Shown here in pieces: positions 18,052-27,013 of a DNA stretch of 64,000 bases. Both the position numbers and the translations under genes were made by a program. Position 1 is the stretch's first letter. Every line of letters starts with the position of its first letter. The notes beneath the pieces are model-generated. The model was not told the DNA's origin and ran no database searches. It worked only from the letters and a program-made list of their open reading frames with translations. The stretch lies in contig JBJKRF010000037.1 of assembly GCA_046704785.1 (NCBI GenBank), positions 1-64,000 on the forward strand, given 5' to 3'. The DNA comes from JBJKRF01 sp046704785 (GTDB lineage: Bacteria > Chloroflexota > Anaerolineae > Anaerolineales > Villigracilaceae).

Positions 18052-18579
18052 TCAGATAAACACTACCAGCACAAAGATAAACGCCAGGATCACCGCAAAG
18101 TAAATCGTCGGTTCACCCAGCAAGTGGGGCGCCAGCCAGGGCAGCAGGCTCAGAGCGGCGGCGCCCATGGCCGTGCCCTGTTGTGGCGGGGTGATGTAAT
18201 TGAATGGATAGTTCGCCTGGTGCAGGTAAAACCAAATGGTGCCAACCACCAGATACCCGTTCAACGAGCCGAGTACGAAACCGAGCAGGCTGTCTTGCAG
18301 TTTCTCACGCGCCGCCTTGCTGGCAAAACGCGGCAAGACAACCGTCTGATAACCGAAAAAGACCAGTACAACGACAATAATTGTACGAATCCAGAAGAGA
18401 GCGGTGCCATCTTGCGGGAGCGTGTTGACCAGCGGAATATAGCGCTCCAGCAGGCGGTTGAAGGCCAATGCCAGGATGACGCTAAAAGCCACCAGCAACT
18501 CCTTGGCCCAGCCACGCATTGCACCGATAATACCAAACAAGACGACGAGCATCCAGAAAGCAAAGGTCAAGCTAATCAT
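18052..18579 (-). CDS. CvpA-like integral membrane protein
   Basis: A 175-residue protein with about four to five hydrophobic segments, one at the very N-terminus (LTFAFWMLVVLFGIIGAMRG) followed by KELLVAFSVILALAF, then VVVLVFFGYQTVV. This layout, and the GAMRGW motif after the first helix, resemble the CvpA/colicin V production family, whose role in cell-envelope integrity is poorly defined. The ATG at 18579 overlaps the murG end by 8 bases and has GGAGAG before it; a longer frame starting within murG is rejected. CvpA is not a standard member of division clusters, so its place between murG and murC is unusual. Confidence 0.7.
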   Translation of the reverse strand: MISLTFAFWMLVVLFGIIGAMRGWAKELLVAFSVILALAFNRLLERYIPLVNTLPQDGTALFWIRTIIVVVLVFFGYQTVVLPRFASKAAREKLQDSLLGFVLGSLNGYLVVGTIWFYLHQANYPFNYITPPQQGTAMGAAALSLLPWLAPHLLGEPTIYFAVILAFIFVLVVFI

Positions 18580-19672
18580 GCTTCTCTCCAACCAGTTCTC
18601 GCAGTTGCGCAGCAATCTTTGCCGCTGCATCGGGAACGCTCAGGGATTGCATTGCCTGGCGCATAACTTCCAGTTTTTCCGGATTCTCCAACAGCATTTC
18701 GATGGTCATGAACAGGCCGCTGTTCAATTTCGCATCTTCGATGACAATGGCAGCATTGTGCCTGGCGAGGTAGTCGGCGTTGATTTTCTGGTAGCGCCAG
18801 GCATGGGGGTACGGCACCAGGACGGCGGGAAGCTCGAAGAGAGGAAACTCTCCCAGCGTGGAGGCACCGCTACGAGCGAGCACCAGGTCCGCTGCGGCGA
18901 GAGCCATACCCATTTTCTCGTGCAGGTATGAAAAGGCATGATAGCGGCTGGCGTATTCGCCGGAGAGCGATTTTTGCACCTGTTCAACAGTCGGCCAGTC
19001 CAGTTCACCACTGATATGCAGGACCTGTATGCGTTGGAGCAAAGCCGGTAAGGCCTCGAGCAGGGCCTGATTGATGGAGCGCGCACCCTTGCTACCGCCG
19101 AACACCAACAACACGGGAAGGTCGTTCTGCAGGCCGAATTGTTTGAGCACGTCTGCTTTTTTGGGCTTGGCCAGGCCGGGCCGCACCGGATATCCGGTGA
19201 CAATCGTCTTAGAGGAGCCGGGAAAGAATCGGCAGGAATCGTCAGCGGTCAGCGCGATGCGATTGGCGAAACGCGCCAGAGTCTTGAGCGCCAGTCCCGG
19301 CTCGATGTCGGGCACGTAAAGCAGGGAAGGCCGCTTACGCCCGGCAAAGGCCATGGGCACGGCCACATAGCCACCGGTGAAGAACAGCACGTCTGGGTCG
19401 AACTCTTCGAGGATGCGGCGAGAGGCGAGGACGCCCTGCACAAGTTGCGACACGTTACCGGGCAGGTGCTTCAAGCTCACCCCGTGCAGGCCGGCTGCAG
19501 GGATGGCTTTAAATGGGATACCGGCCCGTTCGACGAGCCCGGTTTCCATACCGCCTTCGCCGCCGACCCAGAGCGTTTCCACGTCTCTGTGCGCGGCGGT
19601 CAATGCGCTATGAACGGCCAACGCCGGATATACTCCGCCGCCGGTTCCGCCCGCGCAAATCAAGAGTCGCAC
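18572..19672 (-). CDS. murG: MurG: undecaprenyl-PP-MurNAc-pentapeptide GlcNAc transferase
   Basis: Membrane-associated GT28 enzyme that converts lipid I to lipid II. The 366-residue protein has the N-terminal glycine-rich loop CAGGTGGGVYPALA, GGYVAVPMAFAG, the second-domain loop VFGGSKGARSIN, and the UDP-GlcNAc site RSGASTLGE and PAVLVPYPHA. The first loop has Gly where most MurG proteins have His (GGTGGH); the DNA at this codon is a clear GGA. The start is GTG at 19672 with GGAGG seven bases before it. It lies 65 bases inside ftsW and cannot be moved later without losing the loop. Confidence 0.95.
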   Translation of the reverse strand: MRLLICAGGTGGGVYPALAVHSALTAAHRDVETLWVGGEGGMETGLVERAGIPFKAIPAAGLHGVSLKHLPGNVSQLVQGVLASRRILEEFDPDVLFFTGGYVAVPMAFAGRKRPSLLYVPDIEPGLALKTLARFANRIALTADDSCRFFPGSSKTIVTGYPVRPGLAKPKKADVLKQFGLQNDLPVLLVFGGSKGARSINQALLEALPALLQRIQVLHISGELDWPTVEQVQKSLSGEYASRYHAFSYLHEKMGMALAAADLVLARSGASTLGEFPLFELPAVLVPYPHAWRYQKINADYLARHNAAIVIEDAKLNSGLFMTIEMLLENPEKLEVMRQAMQSLSVPDAAAKIAAQLRELVGEKHD

Positions 19673-20846
19673 CGACCGTCCTCCATTCTTGTGATTCCAT
19701 GCCCGGCTGGGATTGCCGGGAGACGTTCATCAAAATTCCAATGGCTGCCAGGGAAGCCACCAGATTCGAGCCGCCGGCGCTGATGAACGGCAAAGCGTTC
19801 CCTGCGAAAGGCAGCAGGCCCACCATCACCAGCATGTTGATGCAAGCCTCGGTGGCGATCCAAAAAGTCAGGCCGGCGGCCAACAGACTGCCGAGCATGT
19901 CGGGGGCCTTCTCGGCAATACGCAATCCGCGCCAGACCAGGCCGGCGTACAGCAGCACGGTTCCCAGGGCGCCGAGCAGGCCAAGTTCTTCGGCGATGAC
20001 TGCGAAGATGCTGTCAGTGGGAGGCACGGGCAGGCCGGTCAGCTTGGTATCCGCCTTGCCCAACCCAACGCCAAACCAGCCACCCTTCACGATCGCTTCA
20101 AACGAACGACGGACATGGTACGAGGCCTGCGTGGGGTCTTTAATGCCCTGGAAATAGGAGGCCAGGCGCGTGCGCCCGGTGGAACTGACCTGGACGACCA
20201 TGACGCCAACTAAAATGGCAACCAGGAGCAGGAAAAAAATCTGTTTCATATCGCCGCCGGCCAGGAAGAACAACAGACCGCCCAGCAGGAAAATTGTCCC
20301 GGTCGCAGACAAGTCCGGTTGCAGGTAGATCAAACCGCCAATGGTACCGAGAATCACCGAAAGAGGAATCAGGCCCCATTGGATGTCGTGCAACTGCTCA
20401 CGCTTGGAATGCATCCACACAGCTAGGTAAATCACCGTAATCAGCTTGGCCAACTCGGAAGGCTGGACGGAGCCCCCCGTCAACGTGCGTACGGCGCCCA
20501 AGCGAACTTCATCGAAGAATAAGACCAATACCAACAGGCCAATTGTCGTCAGCAAAACTGGAACCGCGAGTGTGCGCCAGCGATGATAGTCGATGCGGGA
20601 GAGAGCAATGGCAATGACCAAACCAACTCCCAGCCAAAGCACCTGATGATAGAACATGTACATAGGCTGGTTGTAAACCTCCAGAGAGAAATCCCAGGAG
20701 GCCGAGAAGACCATGATCAGCCCAAAAACGAGCAGGACGATCATGATCAGCAGGAGCGGCAGATCGATCATGCCGCCCAGCTTGCGCACGGAGGGGACGG
20801 CGGACCGAACGCTTACCTCAGTTTCTCTGAAAGTTCGAGTACCCAT
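19608..20846 (-). CDS. ftsW: Lipid II polymerase FtsW (SEDS family)
   Basis: Septal peptidoglycan glycosyltransferase working with FtsI. The 412-residue protein has about ten membrane segments and SEDS motifs: GGSVQPSELAKL, LQPDLSATGTIF, QASYHVRRSFEAIVKGGWFGVGLG (seen in part), DSIFAVIAEELGLLG and FISAGGSNLVASLAAIGIL. The tail is short and Arg-rich (RGRNRRRS). The ATG at 20846 lies 34 bases inside murD with a GAGAGG site; a later Met at 20771 is possible. Location between murD and murG favours FtsW over RodA. Confidence 0.95.
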   Translation of the reverse strand: MGTRTFRETEVSVRSAVPSVRKLGGMIDLPLLLIMIVLLVFGLIMVFSASWDFSLEVYNQPMYMFYHQVLWLGVGLVIAIALSRIDYHRWRTLAVPVLLTTIGLLVLVLFFDEVRLGAVRTLTGGSVQPSELAKLITVIYLAVWMHSKREQLHDIQWGLIPLSVILGTIGGLIYLQPDLSATGTIFLLGGLLFFLAGGDMKQIFFLLLVAILVGVMVVQVSSTGRTRLASYFQGIKDPTQASYHVRRSFEAIVKGGWFGVGLGKADTKLTGLPVPPTDSIFAVIAEELGLLGALGTVLLYAGLVWRGLRIAEKAPDMLGSLLAAGLTFWIATEACINMLVMVGLLPFAGNALPFISAGGSNLVASLAAIGILMNVSRQSQPGMESQEWRTVGATLDLRGRNRRRSISGVGRS

Positions 20847-22216
20847 TGTTTGAACCTCTCTCCACGTTCTTCGAAGTCTTTGAACTCATCGTAACTGGTA
20901 CCACCAGGCGAGAAAAGCACCACATATCCCGGTTGAGCTACACGCGACGCAGCGTCGACCGCCTCACGCAGATTTTTCACCCGGACCTGGCTAAACGGGC
21001 GTTGACCGGGAATACGTTCACCGAGCGCAGCCTCGATCTTTTCGGCGGCCTCCCCGAAAATCACGACGTGATCCACACGCTGATGGATCATCTGGGCCAG
21101 GTCATTCCAGGGCAAGTGTTTATCGCGCCCACCAAGCATCAAAATAATCGGCCCGGAGAACGACCGCAAATCAGCCATCGTCCGCTCTGGGGCGGTGGCA
21201 ATAGAATCGTTGTACCACTGCGCCCCACGCCAAGTACGGACGAATTCCAGGCGGTGGGGAACACCACGAAAATCCTTGATCCCCGCTTCCATCGCCGCCG
21301 GCGAAAAACCGGCCGCATAAGCAATGGTGCAGGCGGCCAAAACGTTCATACGATTATGCTCACCGCGCAATTCGATCTGGTGCTCCACGGCCAAACGGAC
21401 AACCCGTTCGTCGTCCCGCAAGTAGAATTTCTCTTTCTCGACATAAGCGCCATCCTGCCCGGCAGGCAAGGGCGCCAGGCCGAACGAAAGCAAATGCCCA
21501 TGCACATTGGAACGCAGTTCCCAACTGGCCGGGGTATCACGCCCCAGGATGGCGTAATCGCTCTCCTTCTGAAAATTGATGACGTTCGCCTTGGCCGCGA
21601 TATAGTTCTCCATGGTTTCGTGACGGTCGAGGTGGTTGGGCGTGATATTCAAGATGGCCGCTACATTGGGAGAGCGCTTCATCAACTCCGACTGAAAGCT
21701 CGATATTTCGAGGACTGCCAGGTCAGACGGCTGCATTTCATCCACATAATTGATCAATGGGTCGCCGATATTGCCGCCGACCCAGATGCGTCCGTATTTA
21801 CCTGCAACACCCGATTGGGCGATCCGCCCGACAAGGGTGGTGGTCGTGGTTTTGCCTGCCGACCCGGTGATACCAATCGTTTCGCAGGGCACGGCTTCCA
21901 TAAAGACCTGCGTGTCGTTCGAGAGCGGAATCCCCTCGTCTCGTGCGGCTTCCACCAGCGGGTTGGTGAGTGGCACACCGCCAGAGAGGAAGAGCGCCAC
22001 CGTCTCGGAAAGAATCTCCGGCGGATGGTCGCCCAATGCCCATTCCACATCCAGGCCAGACAGGCTGCTCATTTCCGAATGTAGCTCCTCCGGCTGGCGG
22101 CGGTCATTCAACACGACATGCGCTCCGTGGCGGGCAAGGTAGCGCGCCAGCGCCAGTCCCTGACGGGCCGCGCCGACGATCACTACGCGTTTACCTTTCC
22201 ACTTTTTCGCTGCCAT
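20813..22216 (-). CDS. murD: UDP-N-acetylmuramoylalanine--D-glutamate ligase MurD
   Basis: Adds D-Glu to UDP-MurNAc-L-Ala. The 467-residue ligase shows VVIVGAARQGLALARYLA at the N-terminus, the P-loop GITGSAGKTTTTT (most MurD proteins have GTNGKTT), ISSFQSELM, ILNITPNHLDRH, the hinge GEHNRMNVLAA and PHRLEFVRTWRGAQWYNDSIATAP (in part). The ATG at 22216 has GGAGAGAGAAC before it; a frame 13 codons longer would overlap mraY and is not needed. Confidence 0.96.
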   Translation of the reverse strand: MAAKKWKGKRVVIVGAARQGLALARYLARHGAHVVLNDRRQPEELHSEMSSLSGLDVEWALGDHPPEILSETVALFLSGGVPLTNPLVEAARDEGIPLSNDTQVFMEAVPCETIGITGSAGKTTTTTLVGRIAQSGVAGKYGRIWVGGNIGDPLINYVDEMQPSDLAVLEISSFQSELMKRSPNVAAILNITPNHLDRHETMENYIAAKANVINFQKESDYAILGRDTPASWELRSNVHGHLLSFGLAPLPAGQDGAYVEKEKFYLRDDERVVRLAVEHQIELRGEHNRMNVLAACTIAYAAGFSPAAMEAGIKDFRGVPHRLEFVRTWRGAQWYNDSIATAPERTMADLRSFSGPIILMLGGRDKHLPWNDLAQMIHQRVDHVVIFGEAAEKIEAALGERIPGQRPFSQVRVKNLREAVDAASRVAQPGYVVLFSPGGTSYDEFKDFEERGERFKQWVLELSEKLR

Positions 22217-22229
22217 GTTCTCTCTCCGT

Positions 22230-23222
22230 TCAGGCCAGGGCCAACCCGACGCCAATCAGGGCCGCCAGCAGGCTGATCAACCAAAAGCGCTGGACGACTT
22301 GCGTTTCGCTCCAGCCGAGCAATTCAAAATGTAGATGAATGGGCGTCATCTTGAAAAAACGCCGCCCGTGCGTCAGCTTGAAATAACCGACCTGGATGAT
22401 CACGCTGATCGTCTCGCTGACGGGAATAACGGCGATCAGGGGCAGGATCGCCCATTGACCGGTCATCAACGCGACCACGGCCACCGTGCCGCCCAACGCC
22501 AGCGCACCGGCATCGCCCATGAACAGTTGGGCCGGATGGACGTTGAACCACAGAAAGCCAAAGAGCGCACCGACCAACGTGAACGAGAACTGCGCCAGGA
22601 AGGTCTGTTTTTGAAGGACAGCGATGGCTCCATAAGCGGCGAAAATGGTCACAGAAATCAGCCCGGCCAAGCCATCGAGGCCGTCGGTCAGGTTGATGGC
22701 ATTGGACATGGACACAATCACGAACGCCGCAATGGGCACGTACCACCACCCAAAGTCGATTTCGCCCTGCACGCCCGGAATGTACAGGCCGGGCGCGTCC
22801 AGGATGAACTTGAGCGCATAGGCTGCAATGCCGGCGATCAACCATTGGGCGATAAACTTGGTGCGCGCACGCATCCCTTCGCCTTTGCGTTGTCCGTGAA
22901 CGCCTTCCCAGTCATCCGCTGCGCCAAGCAACCCAAAAGCCAGCATGGTCGCCATCGGCAGAAAAACCGACTTACCGCTGAACTTGAATCCTATCAGGGC
23001 GACGGCGTTCAACAAGGTGGTCAACAACAAAACGGGGATGATGATCATCACGCCGCCCATGGTAGGCGTGCCCATTTTGACCATGTGCTTGCCGGGTTCG
23101 TCCACACGAATCAATTTTCCAATTTTAAAGTGCCGCAAAATACGCAACAGCGGACCGCCCCAAATAACGGTGAGCATGAAACTCAGACCGGCCAGGCTAA
23201 TCGCCAGCGTGGGGTCTTTCAC
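22230..23222 (-). CDS. mraY: Phospho-N-acetylmuramoyl-pentapeptide transferase MraY
   Basis: Membrane enzyme that makes lipid I from UDP-MurNAc-pentapeptide and undecaprenyl phosphate. The 330-residue protein has about ten membrane segments and family motifs KMGTPTMGG (the signature after the first cytoplasmic loop), LLGAADDWEG with the Asp pair, NAINLTDGLDGLAG and TPIHLHFELLGW. The start is GTG at 23222, overlapping the murF stop (GTGA). Confidence 0.97.
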   Translation of the reverse strand: MKDPTLAISLAGLSFMLTVIWGGPLLRILRHFKIGKLIRVDEPGKHMVKMGTPTMGGVMIIIPVLLLTTLLNAVALIGFKFSGKSVFLPMATMLAFGLLGAADDWEGVHGQRKGEGMRARTKFIAQWLIAGIAAYALKFILDAPGLYIPGVQGEIDFGWWYVPIAAFVIVSMSNAINLTDGLDGLAGLISVTIFAAYGAIAVLQKQTFLAQFSFTLVGALFGFLWFNVHPAQLFMGDAGALALGGTVAVVALMTGQWAILPLIAVIPVSETISVIIQVGYFKLTHGRRFFKMTPIHLHFELLGWSETQVVQRFWLISLLAALIGVGLALA

Positions 23223-24631
23223 GAGGCCTCCAGGGCGGCCACGATCCGATCCATGCGCAGGCCGTGTGAGCCCTTGACCAGGACGACATCGCTCGAAGTC
23301 AGGTTCCTCTTCAACCAGTCCACGACCTTTTCGTACTCCTCATGCTCCTGAACGGTCTCCGGCAGCATGCCGGCTTTGCGAGCAGATTCGGCAATGACGT
23401 GCGCGCGCGTTCCCAATGTTACCAGCACATCGGCCACCTCAGCCGCCCGAAAGCCGACTTTCTCATGTCCGGTACGTTCGTACTGCCCGAGTTCGAGCAT
23501 ATCACCCAACACAGCAATGCGTCTGCCATCGATCTCGGCCAGCAAATTGAGCGCAGCAATCGTCGACTCCGGCGCGGCGTTATACGTATCGTCCAAAATC
23601 AAAGCGCCATTTTGTGAACGGACAACCACCAGGCGAAGCTGTGTCAGGTTCTCCTGGAGTCCTTTGAGAATATCGTCCCACGACATTCCTTCGACGAGAC
23701 CCACTGCAGCAGCCCGCAGGGCCGTCTGCACCGAATGGCGTCCGAGCATCGGAATGTGGACATTCAGCGCCTCGCCCTGGTAATGCACCCGGAAGTTGAT
23801 TCCGCTCAAGCCCATGCTTTCCACCTGGTCTGCCCACAGGTCTGCGCCGGAATCCAGGCCGTAGTACAACACCCGGGCTTGGGTGCGCTGGTTCATCGGG
23901 CGGATGTAGGGGTCATCATAGTTCAGAATGGCCACGCCCTCGGCTGGAAGCGCCTCGACGAGTTCGCCCTTCCCCTGAGCAATGACCTCCTGCGACCCGG
24001 AACGCTCAGCGTGGACGGTGCCAATGTTGTTCAACACGCCGATTTGTGGCTGGGCAATGTCACACAATTGTGCAATTTCGCCGAGCACGTAAAAGCCCAT
24101 TTCCAACACAGCGTACTGGTGGCCAGGCGTCAGCCGCAACAGGTTGAGGGGCAAACCGATTTCATTGTTGTAGTTGGCAATGCTCTTGAGCGTAATGAAG
24201 CGCTGGCTCAACACTTGGGCAATCGCCTCCTTGGTGGTCGATTTGCCCACGCTGCCGGTGACGCCGACAACGCGCACATCGAACTTGCGACGCCAAAAAC
24301 GGGCGATTTGCTGCAAGGCGCTGACGGTATCCTCCACTCGCAGGCAGACGGGAACCTGCACACCGGCAGCAGAGCCTTGTGAAACGGGCTTCCGCAAATC
24401 GAGCACCGGAAACGGCTCTGGGATGTCATGCTCGATCAGAGCAACCACAGCGCCCCTACGAAAAACCTCCGCCACGTAACGATGACCGTCCGTTCGTTCG
24501 CCGGGGATCGCAGTGAACAGTCCGCCGGGAATCACTTGACGAGAATCAATCGCCGCCTCGGTAATGGCCTGGTTGGGCATCTCCGGGCGGGAAGCGGTCA
24601 GCGCTTCAACAACGTCGGCCAGGGTCAACAA
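23219..24631 (-). CDS. murF: UDP-MurNAc-tripeptide--D-alanyl-D-alanine ligase MurF
   Basis: Adds D-Ala-D-Ala to the UDP-MurNAc-tripeptide. The 470-residue ligase has an N-terminal domain with AIDSRQVIPGGLFTAIPGERTDGH (in part), the P-loop VTGSVGKSTTKE near residue 120, NYNNEIGLPLNLL, the EMG motif and LDDTYNAAPESTIAAL. These features fit MurF, not MurE: the product lacks the MurE amino-acid selectivity loop and shows the MurF-type NNE and NAAPES motifs. The start is TTG at 24631, seven bases after ftsI. The expected murE between ftsI and murF is missing. Confidence 0.95.
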   Translation of the reverse strand: MLTLADVVEALTASRPEMPNQAITEAAIDSRQVIPGGLFTAIPGERTDGHRYVAEVFRRGAVVALIEHDIPEPFPVLDLRKPVSQGSAAGVQVPVCLRVEDTVSALQQIARFWRRKFDVRVVGVTGSVGKSTTKEAIAQVLSQRFITLKSIANYNNEIGLPLNLLRLTPGHQYAVLEMGFYVLGEIAQLCDIAQPQIGVLNNIGTVHAERSGSQEVIAQGKGELVEALPAEGVAILNYDDPYIRPMNQRTQARVLYYGLDSGADLWADQVESMGLSGINFRVHYQGEALNVHIPMLGRHSVQTALRAAAVGLVEGMSWDDILKGLQENLTQLRLVVVRSQNGALILDDTYNAAPESTIAALNLLAEIDGRRIAVLGDMLELGQYERTGHEKVGFRAAEVADVLVTLGTRAHVIAESARKAGMLPETVQEHEEYEKVVDWLKRNLTSSDVVLVKGSHGLRMDRIVAALEAS

Positions 24632-24638
24632 GACATCC

Positions 24639-26390
24639 TCACTGCCCGACCAATTGCTGCCGGACGGCGTCGGGCGGGATGTTCATCAGCACGACCAGTT
24701 TCTGTACAATGTTCTTGAAGATTGGCGCCGCGGCCACCGAGGCCCAATCGGCGCTGGTCGGCTGTTCCAGCCAGACATATACCATAAACTGCGGATCGTC
24801 CACCGGGCCCCATCCCAGGAAGGTTTGATTTGTGGCGGTCTCCAGGTACTGGCCGTTGGGCCCAGGGATTTGCGCAGTACCGGTCTTTCCGGCCAGACGG
24901 TAGCCGTCCACAAGCGCAGTCGGATCGCCGCCCGCCATCGATTGAGCCAACATTTCGGTGAGCGTGCGAGCCGTCTGCGGGGAGATGGGCGTACCCAGCA
25001 CCTGCGTAGGCGTGTCGTATTGATGGCCGTTGCTGACCATCGCATACAACACGTGCGGATAGACCATTTTGCCATCATTCGCCAGGGCCGAAGCCGCAGC
25101 CATTAATTGGATGGGGGTGGCTGCAACGCCCTGACCGAAGGAGTTCGTTCCCAGGTCGATTTTATGCCAGTCGCTATCGCCGGGTGTCTTCAACCGACCG
25201 GCGGCCTCGTCTGCCAGATCAATGCCGGTTGGATGCCCGATTCCGAAGCGCTGCATATATTTATAGAAAGAAGTCTCTCCCATCAAGTCGGCCACATGCG
25301 CCAGACAAACGTTGAGCGAATGCTCCAAACAGCCAATCATATCCTGCGGGCCCCAGGCTCCACGATCCCAGTTATAAATGTACGCGCCGCCAATTTCGTA
25401 GTAACCGGTGTCGAGGTACATGGTTCCCGGCGCCACGGTGCCGTTGTCGACGGCGGCAGCCATCGTCAGGATTTTGAAAACCGAACCGGGTTCGTACTGT
25501 TCCGAAACGGCGCGATTGAACTCGCTGGCGTTCTGATAGATGTCAGAATACTTCCAAAACTCATTCAGATTCATCTGAGGGGTGGAAGCCATCGCCAGAA
25601 TCTCGCCATTGCGTGGATTCATGATGATGACGGTTGCCGATTTTGCGCCGGTATCCACCAGCGCCTTGTTCATCTCATCTTCGGCCATGGCCTGGATTTG
25701 ACGGTCGATGGTCAAGATCAGGTTCGCGCCCTGCGGAATCTGTGGACGATCACCGGCGCGATTGGGGTCTGATGGCACCCAGACGGTCACCGGCGTGCCC
25801 GCCAACAGGTCGTTATATTTTTCCTCGACGCCAAAATAGCCGCGTCCCTCCAATGTGACAAACCCCAGCACATTGGAGGCCAACGAATTTTCAGGGTAGC
25901 TACGCATCAAATGGGCACGAAAATCCATTCCCGTCAGGCTGGCGTCGCCGGCAGCCTGGTATTGACTGTCCACCTGCTGCTGAAGTTTTTGTAATGCATC
26001 GACCTTGTCAGAGGAAACGAAATCGTCGACCACCACGTAAACCTGTCCGGCGGCGGGCTTGGTCAACGCGTCCATCGTCTTGTTATAGTCCAGGCCCAGT
26101 TCCACGTTCAACGTCAGGGCAATGGTATGCGCGTTGAGCATATCGTTCAGATTGACGCCAACCTCGTAGACGGTCTTATTTCCGGCCAACAAATCGCCAT
26201 TGCGGTCATAGATTTCGCCACGCTCCGGATAAATAGTCTGGAATTCGCCCGAATAACGATCACCTTGCTGCAAAAAGACAGCCGCCTCCGGGCTAGTCTG
26301 AATACGCACCATCTGAACAATAATGGCCGCGCCCAGCAGAACAAAGATGATAGAGAGTGAGAAGGAACGAATCCGGTATTGGTTTTTCAT
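24639..26390 (-). CDS. ftsI: Septal penicillin-binding protein FtsI (PBP2-type transpeptidase)
   Basis: Monofunctional class B PBP that cross-links septal peptidoglycan. The 583-residue protein has one N-terminal membrane helix (about 10-28), a dimerisation domain starting ERGEIYDRNGDLLA, and a transpeptidase domain with the active-site SxxK in EPGSVFK near residue 303, SxN in EHSLNVC and KTG in LAGKTGTAQIP near 511. No PASTA domains follow. It starts directly after the ftsL-like stop codon (TAGATG), so the two are coupled. Confidence 0.96.
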   Translation of the reverse strand: MKNQYRIRSFSLSIIFVLLGAAIIVQMVRIQTSPEAAVFLQQGDRYSGEFQTIYPERGEIYDRNGDLLAGNKTVYEVGVNLNDMLNAHTIALTLNVELGLDYNKTMDALTKPAAGQVYVVVDDFVSSDKVDALQKLQQQVDSQYQAAGDASLTGMDFRAHLMRSYPENSLASNVLGFVTLEGRGYFGVEEKYNDLLAGTPVTVWVPSDPNRAGDRPQIPQGANLILTIDRQIQAMAEDEMNKALVDTGAKSATVIIMNPRNGEILAMASTPQMNLNEFWKYSDIYQNASEFNRAVSEQYEPGSVFKILTMAAAVDNGTVAPGTMYLDTGYYEIGGAYIYNWDRGAWGPQDMIGCLEHSLNVCLAHVADLMGETSFYKYMQRFGIGHPTGIDLADEAAGRLKTPGDSDWHKIDLGTNSFGQGVAATPIQLMAAASALANDGKMVYPHVLYAMVSNGHQYDTPTQVLGTPISPQTARTLTEMLAQSMAGGDPTALVDGYRLAGKTGTAQIPGPNGQYLETATNQTFLGWGPVDDPQFMVYVWLEQPTSADWASVAAAPIFKNIVQKLVVLMNIPPDAVRQQLVGQ

Positions 26391-26951
26391 CTACTTAACC
26401 GTGGGAAGCGGTAAAGAGGCCGCCTGCATTTGCTGGCTGAACCAATCGATCAATGAAGTGCTGAATTCGGGGGAATCAGTCAGCAGGCTGCTCTGTGCAA
26501 CCGGCTGGCTCATATCGATACTCTGTTGCGGAAAATAACCGGGAACGACCATATATTCGATGTCGCTCTCCTGCACGGGCTGATAACCCAACGCCTGCGC
26601 ACGCTGTTCCAGCACTGTATTCGACAATTCCGAGGCAATCTGAATCTGCAAATCAGCGTTGACATGTTCGTTGTTTGTAATCGTCACTTCCAGGTTCTGG
26701 ATTTCACGCCCGGCAATTGCCGCCCGTGCTGTGACATTCAAATACAATCCGGAAACGACCGCCACTATCACGACCCCAACGATGAACGTAATCACCCATT
26801 GGCGCTGGAGTTGCCAGGGAGCATCACGATAAGCACGCAGCGTACCCACCGCTTCAGACACCGCCTCGAAAGTGTGAGGGACGCTTGTCTTACGATGGGC
26901 GCTCCGTCGAGGGTGCGCAGTGGGATTTATGAGCTTGCCGATGATCGTCAT
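26391..26951 (-). CDS. ftsL: FtsL-like bitopic division protein
   Basis: A 186-residue protein with a basic cytoplasmic part, one membrane helix (VITFIVGVVIVAVVSGLYL, about 80-98), and an outer part whose first stretch has heptad-like hydrophobic spacing (IAGREIQNLEVTITNNEHVNADLQ, in part) consistent with a short coiled coil. Position between rsmH and ftsI, size and topology fit FtsL; sequence similarity in this family is always weak. The C-terminal extension of about 55 residues after the coil is long for FtsL. The start used is the ATG at 26951, which lacks a close ribosome binding site; a longer frame runs through the upstream hairpin. Confidence 0.7.
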   Translation of the reverse strand: MTIIGKLINPTAHPRRSAHRKTSVPHTFEAVSEAVGTLRAYRDAPWQLQRQWVITFIVGVVIVAVVSGLYLNVTARAAIAGREIQNLEVTITNNEHVNADLQIQIASELSNTVLEQRAQALGYQPVQESDIEYMVVPGYFPQQSIDMSQPVAQSSLLTDSPEFSTSLIDWFSQQMQAASLPLPTVK

Positions 26952-26964
26952 AATTTTATATTTT

Positions 26965-27009
26965 GAGTGTGGGAGATTCTCCTGCTTCGGCGGCGAGTCT
27001 CCCACACTC
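26965..27009. repeat. Palindromic hairpin in the rsmH-ftsL gap
   Basis: GAGTGTGGGAGA at 26965-26976 pairs perfectly with TCTCCCACACTC at 26998-27009 around a 21-base loop. Neither side has a T run directly after the stem on the strand of the operon, so it is not a standard terminator. A related hairpin with the same TGTGGGAG core is found at 37541-37582. Confidence 0.6.
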
Positions 27010-27013
27010 CCTG

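Noticed and set aside
16946..23351. + strand frames of 300-412 codons opposite murC, murD and mraY
   Set aside because: Shadow frames of conserved mur genes; compositions are not protein-like.
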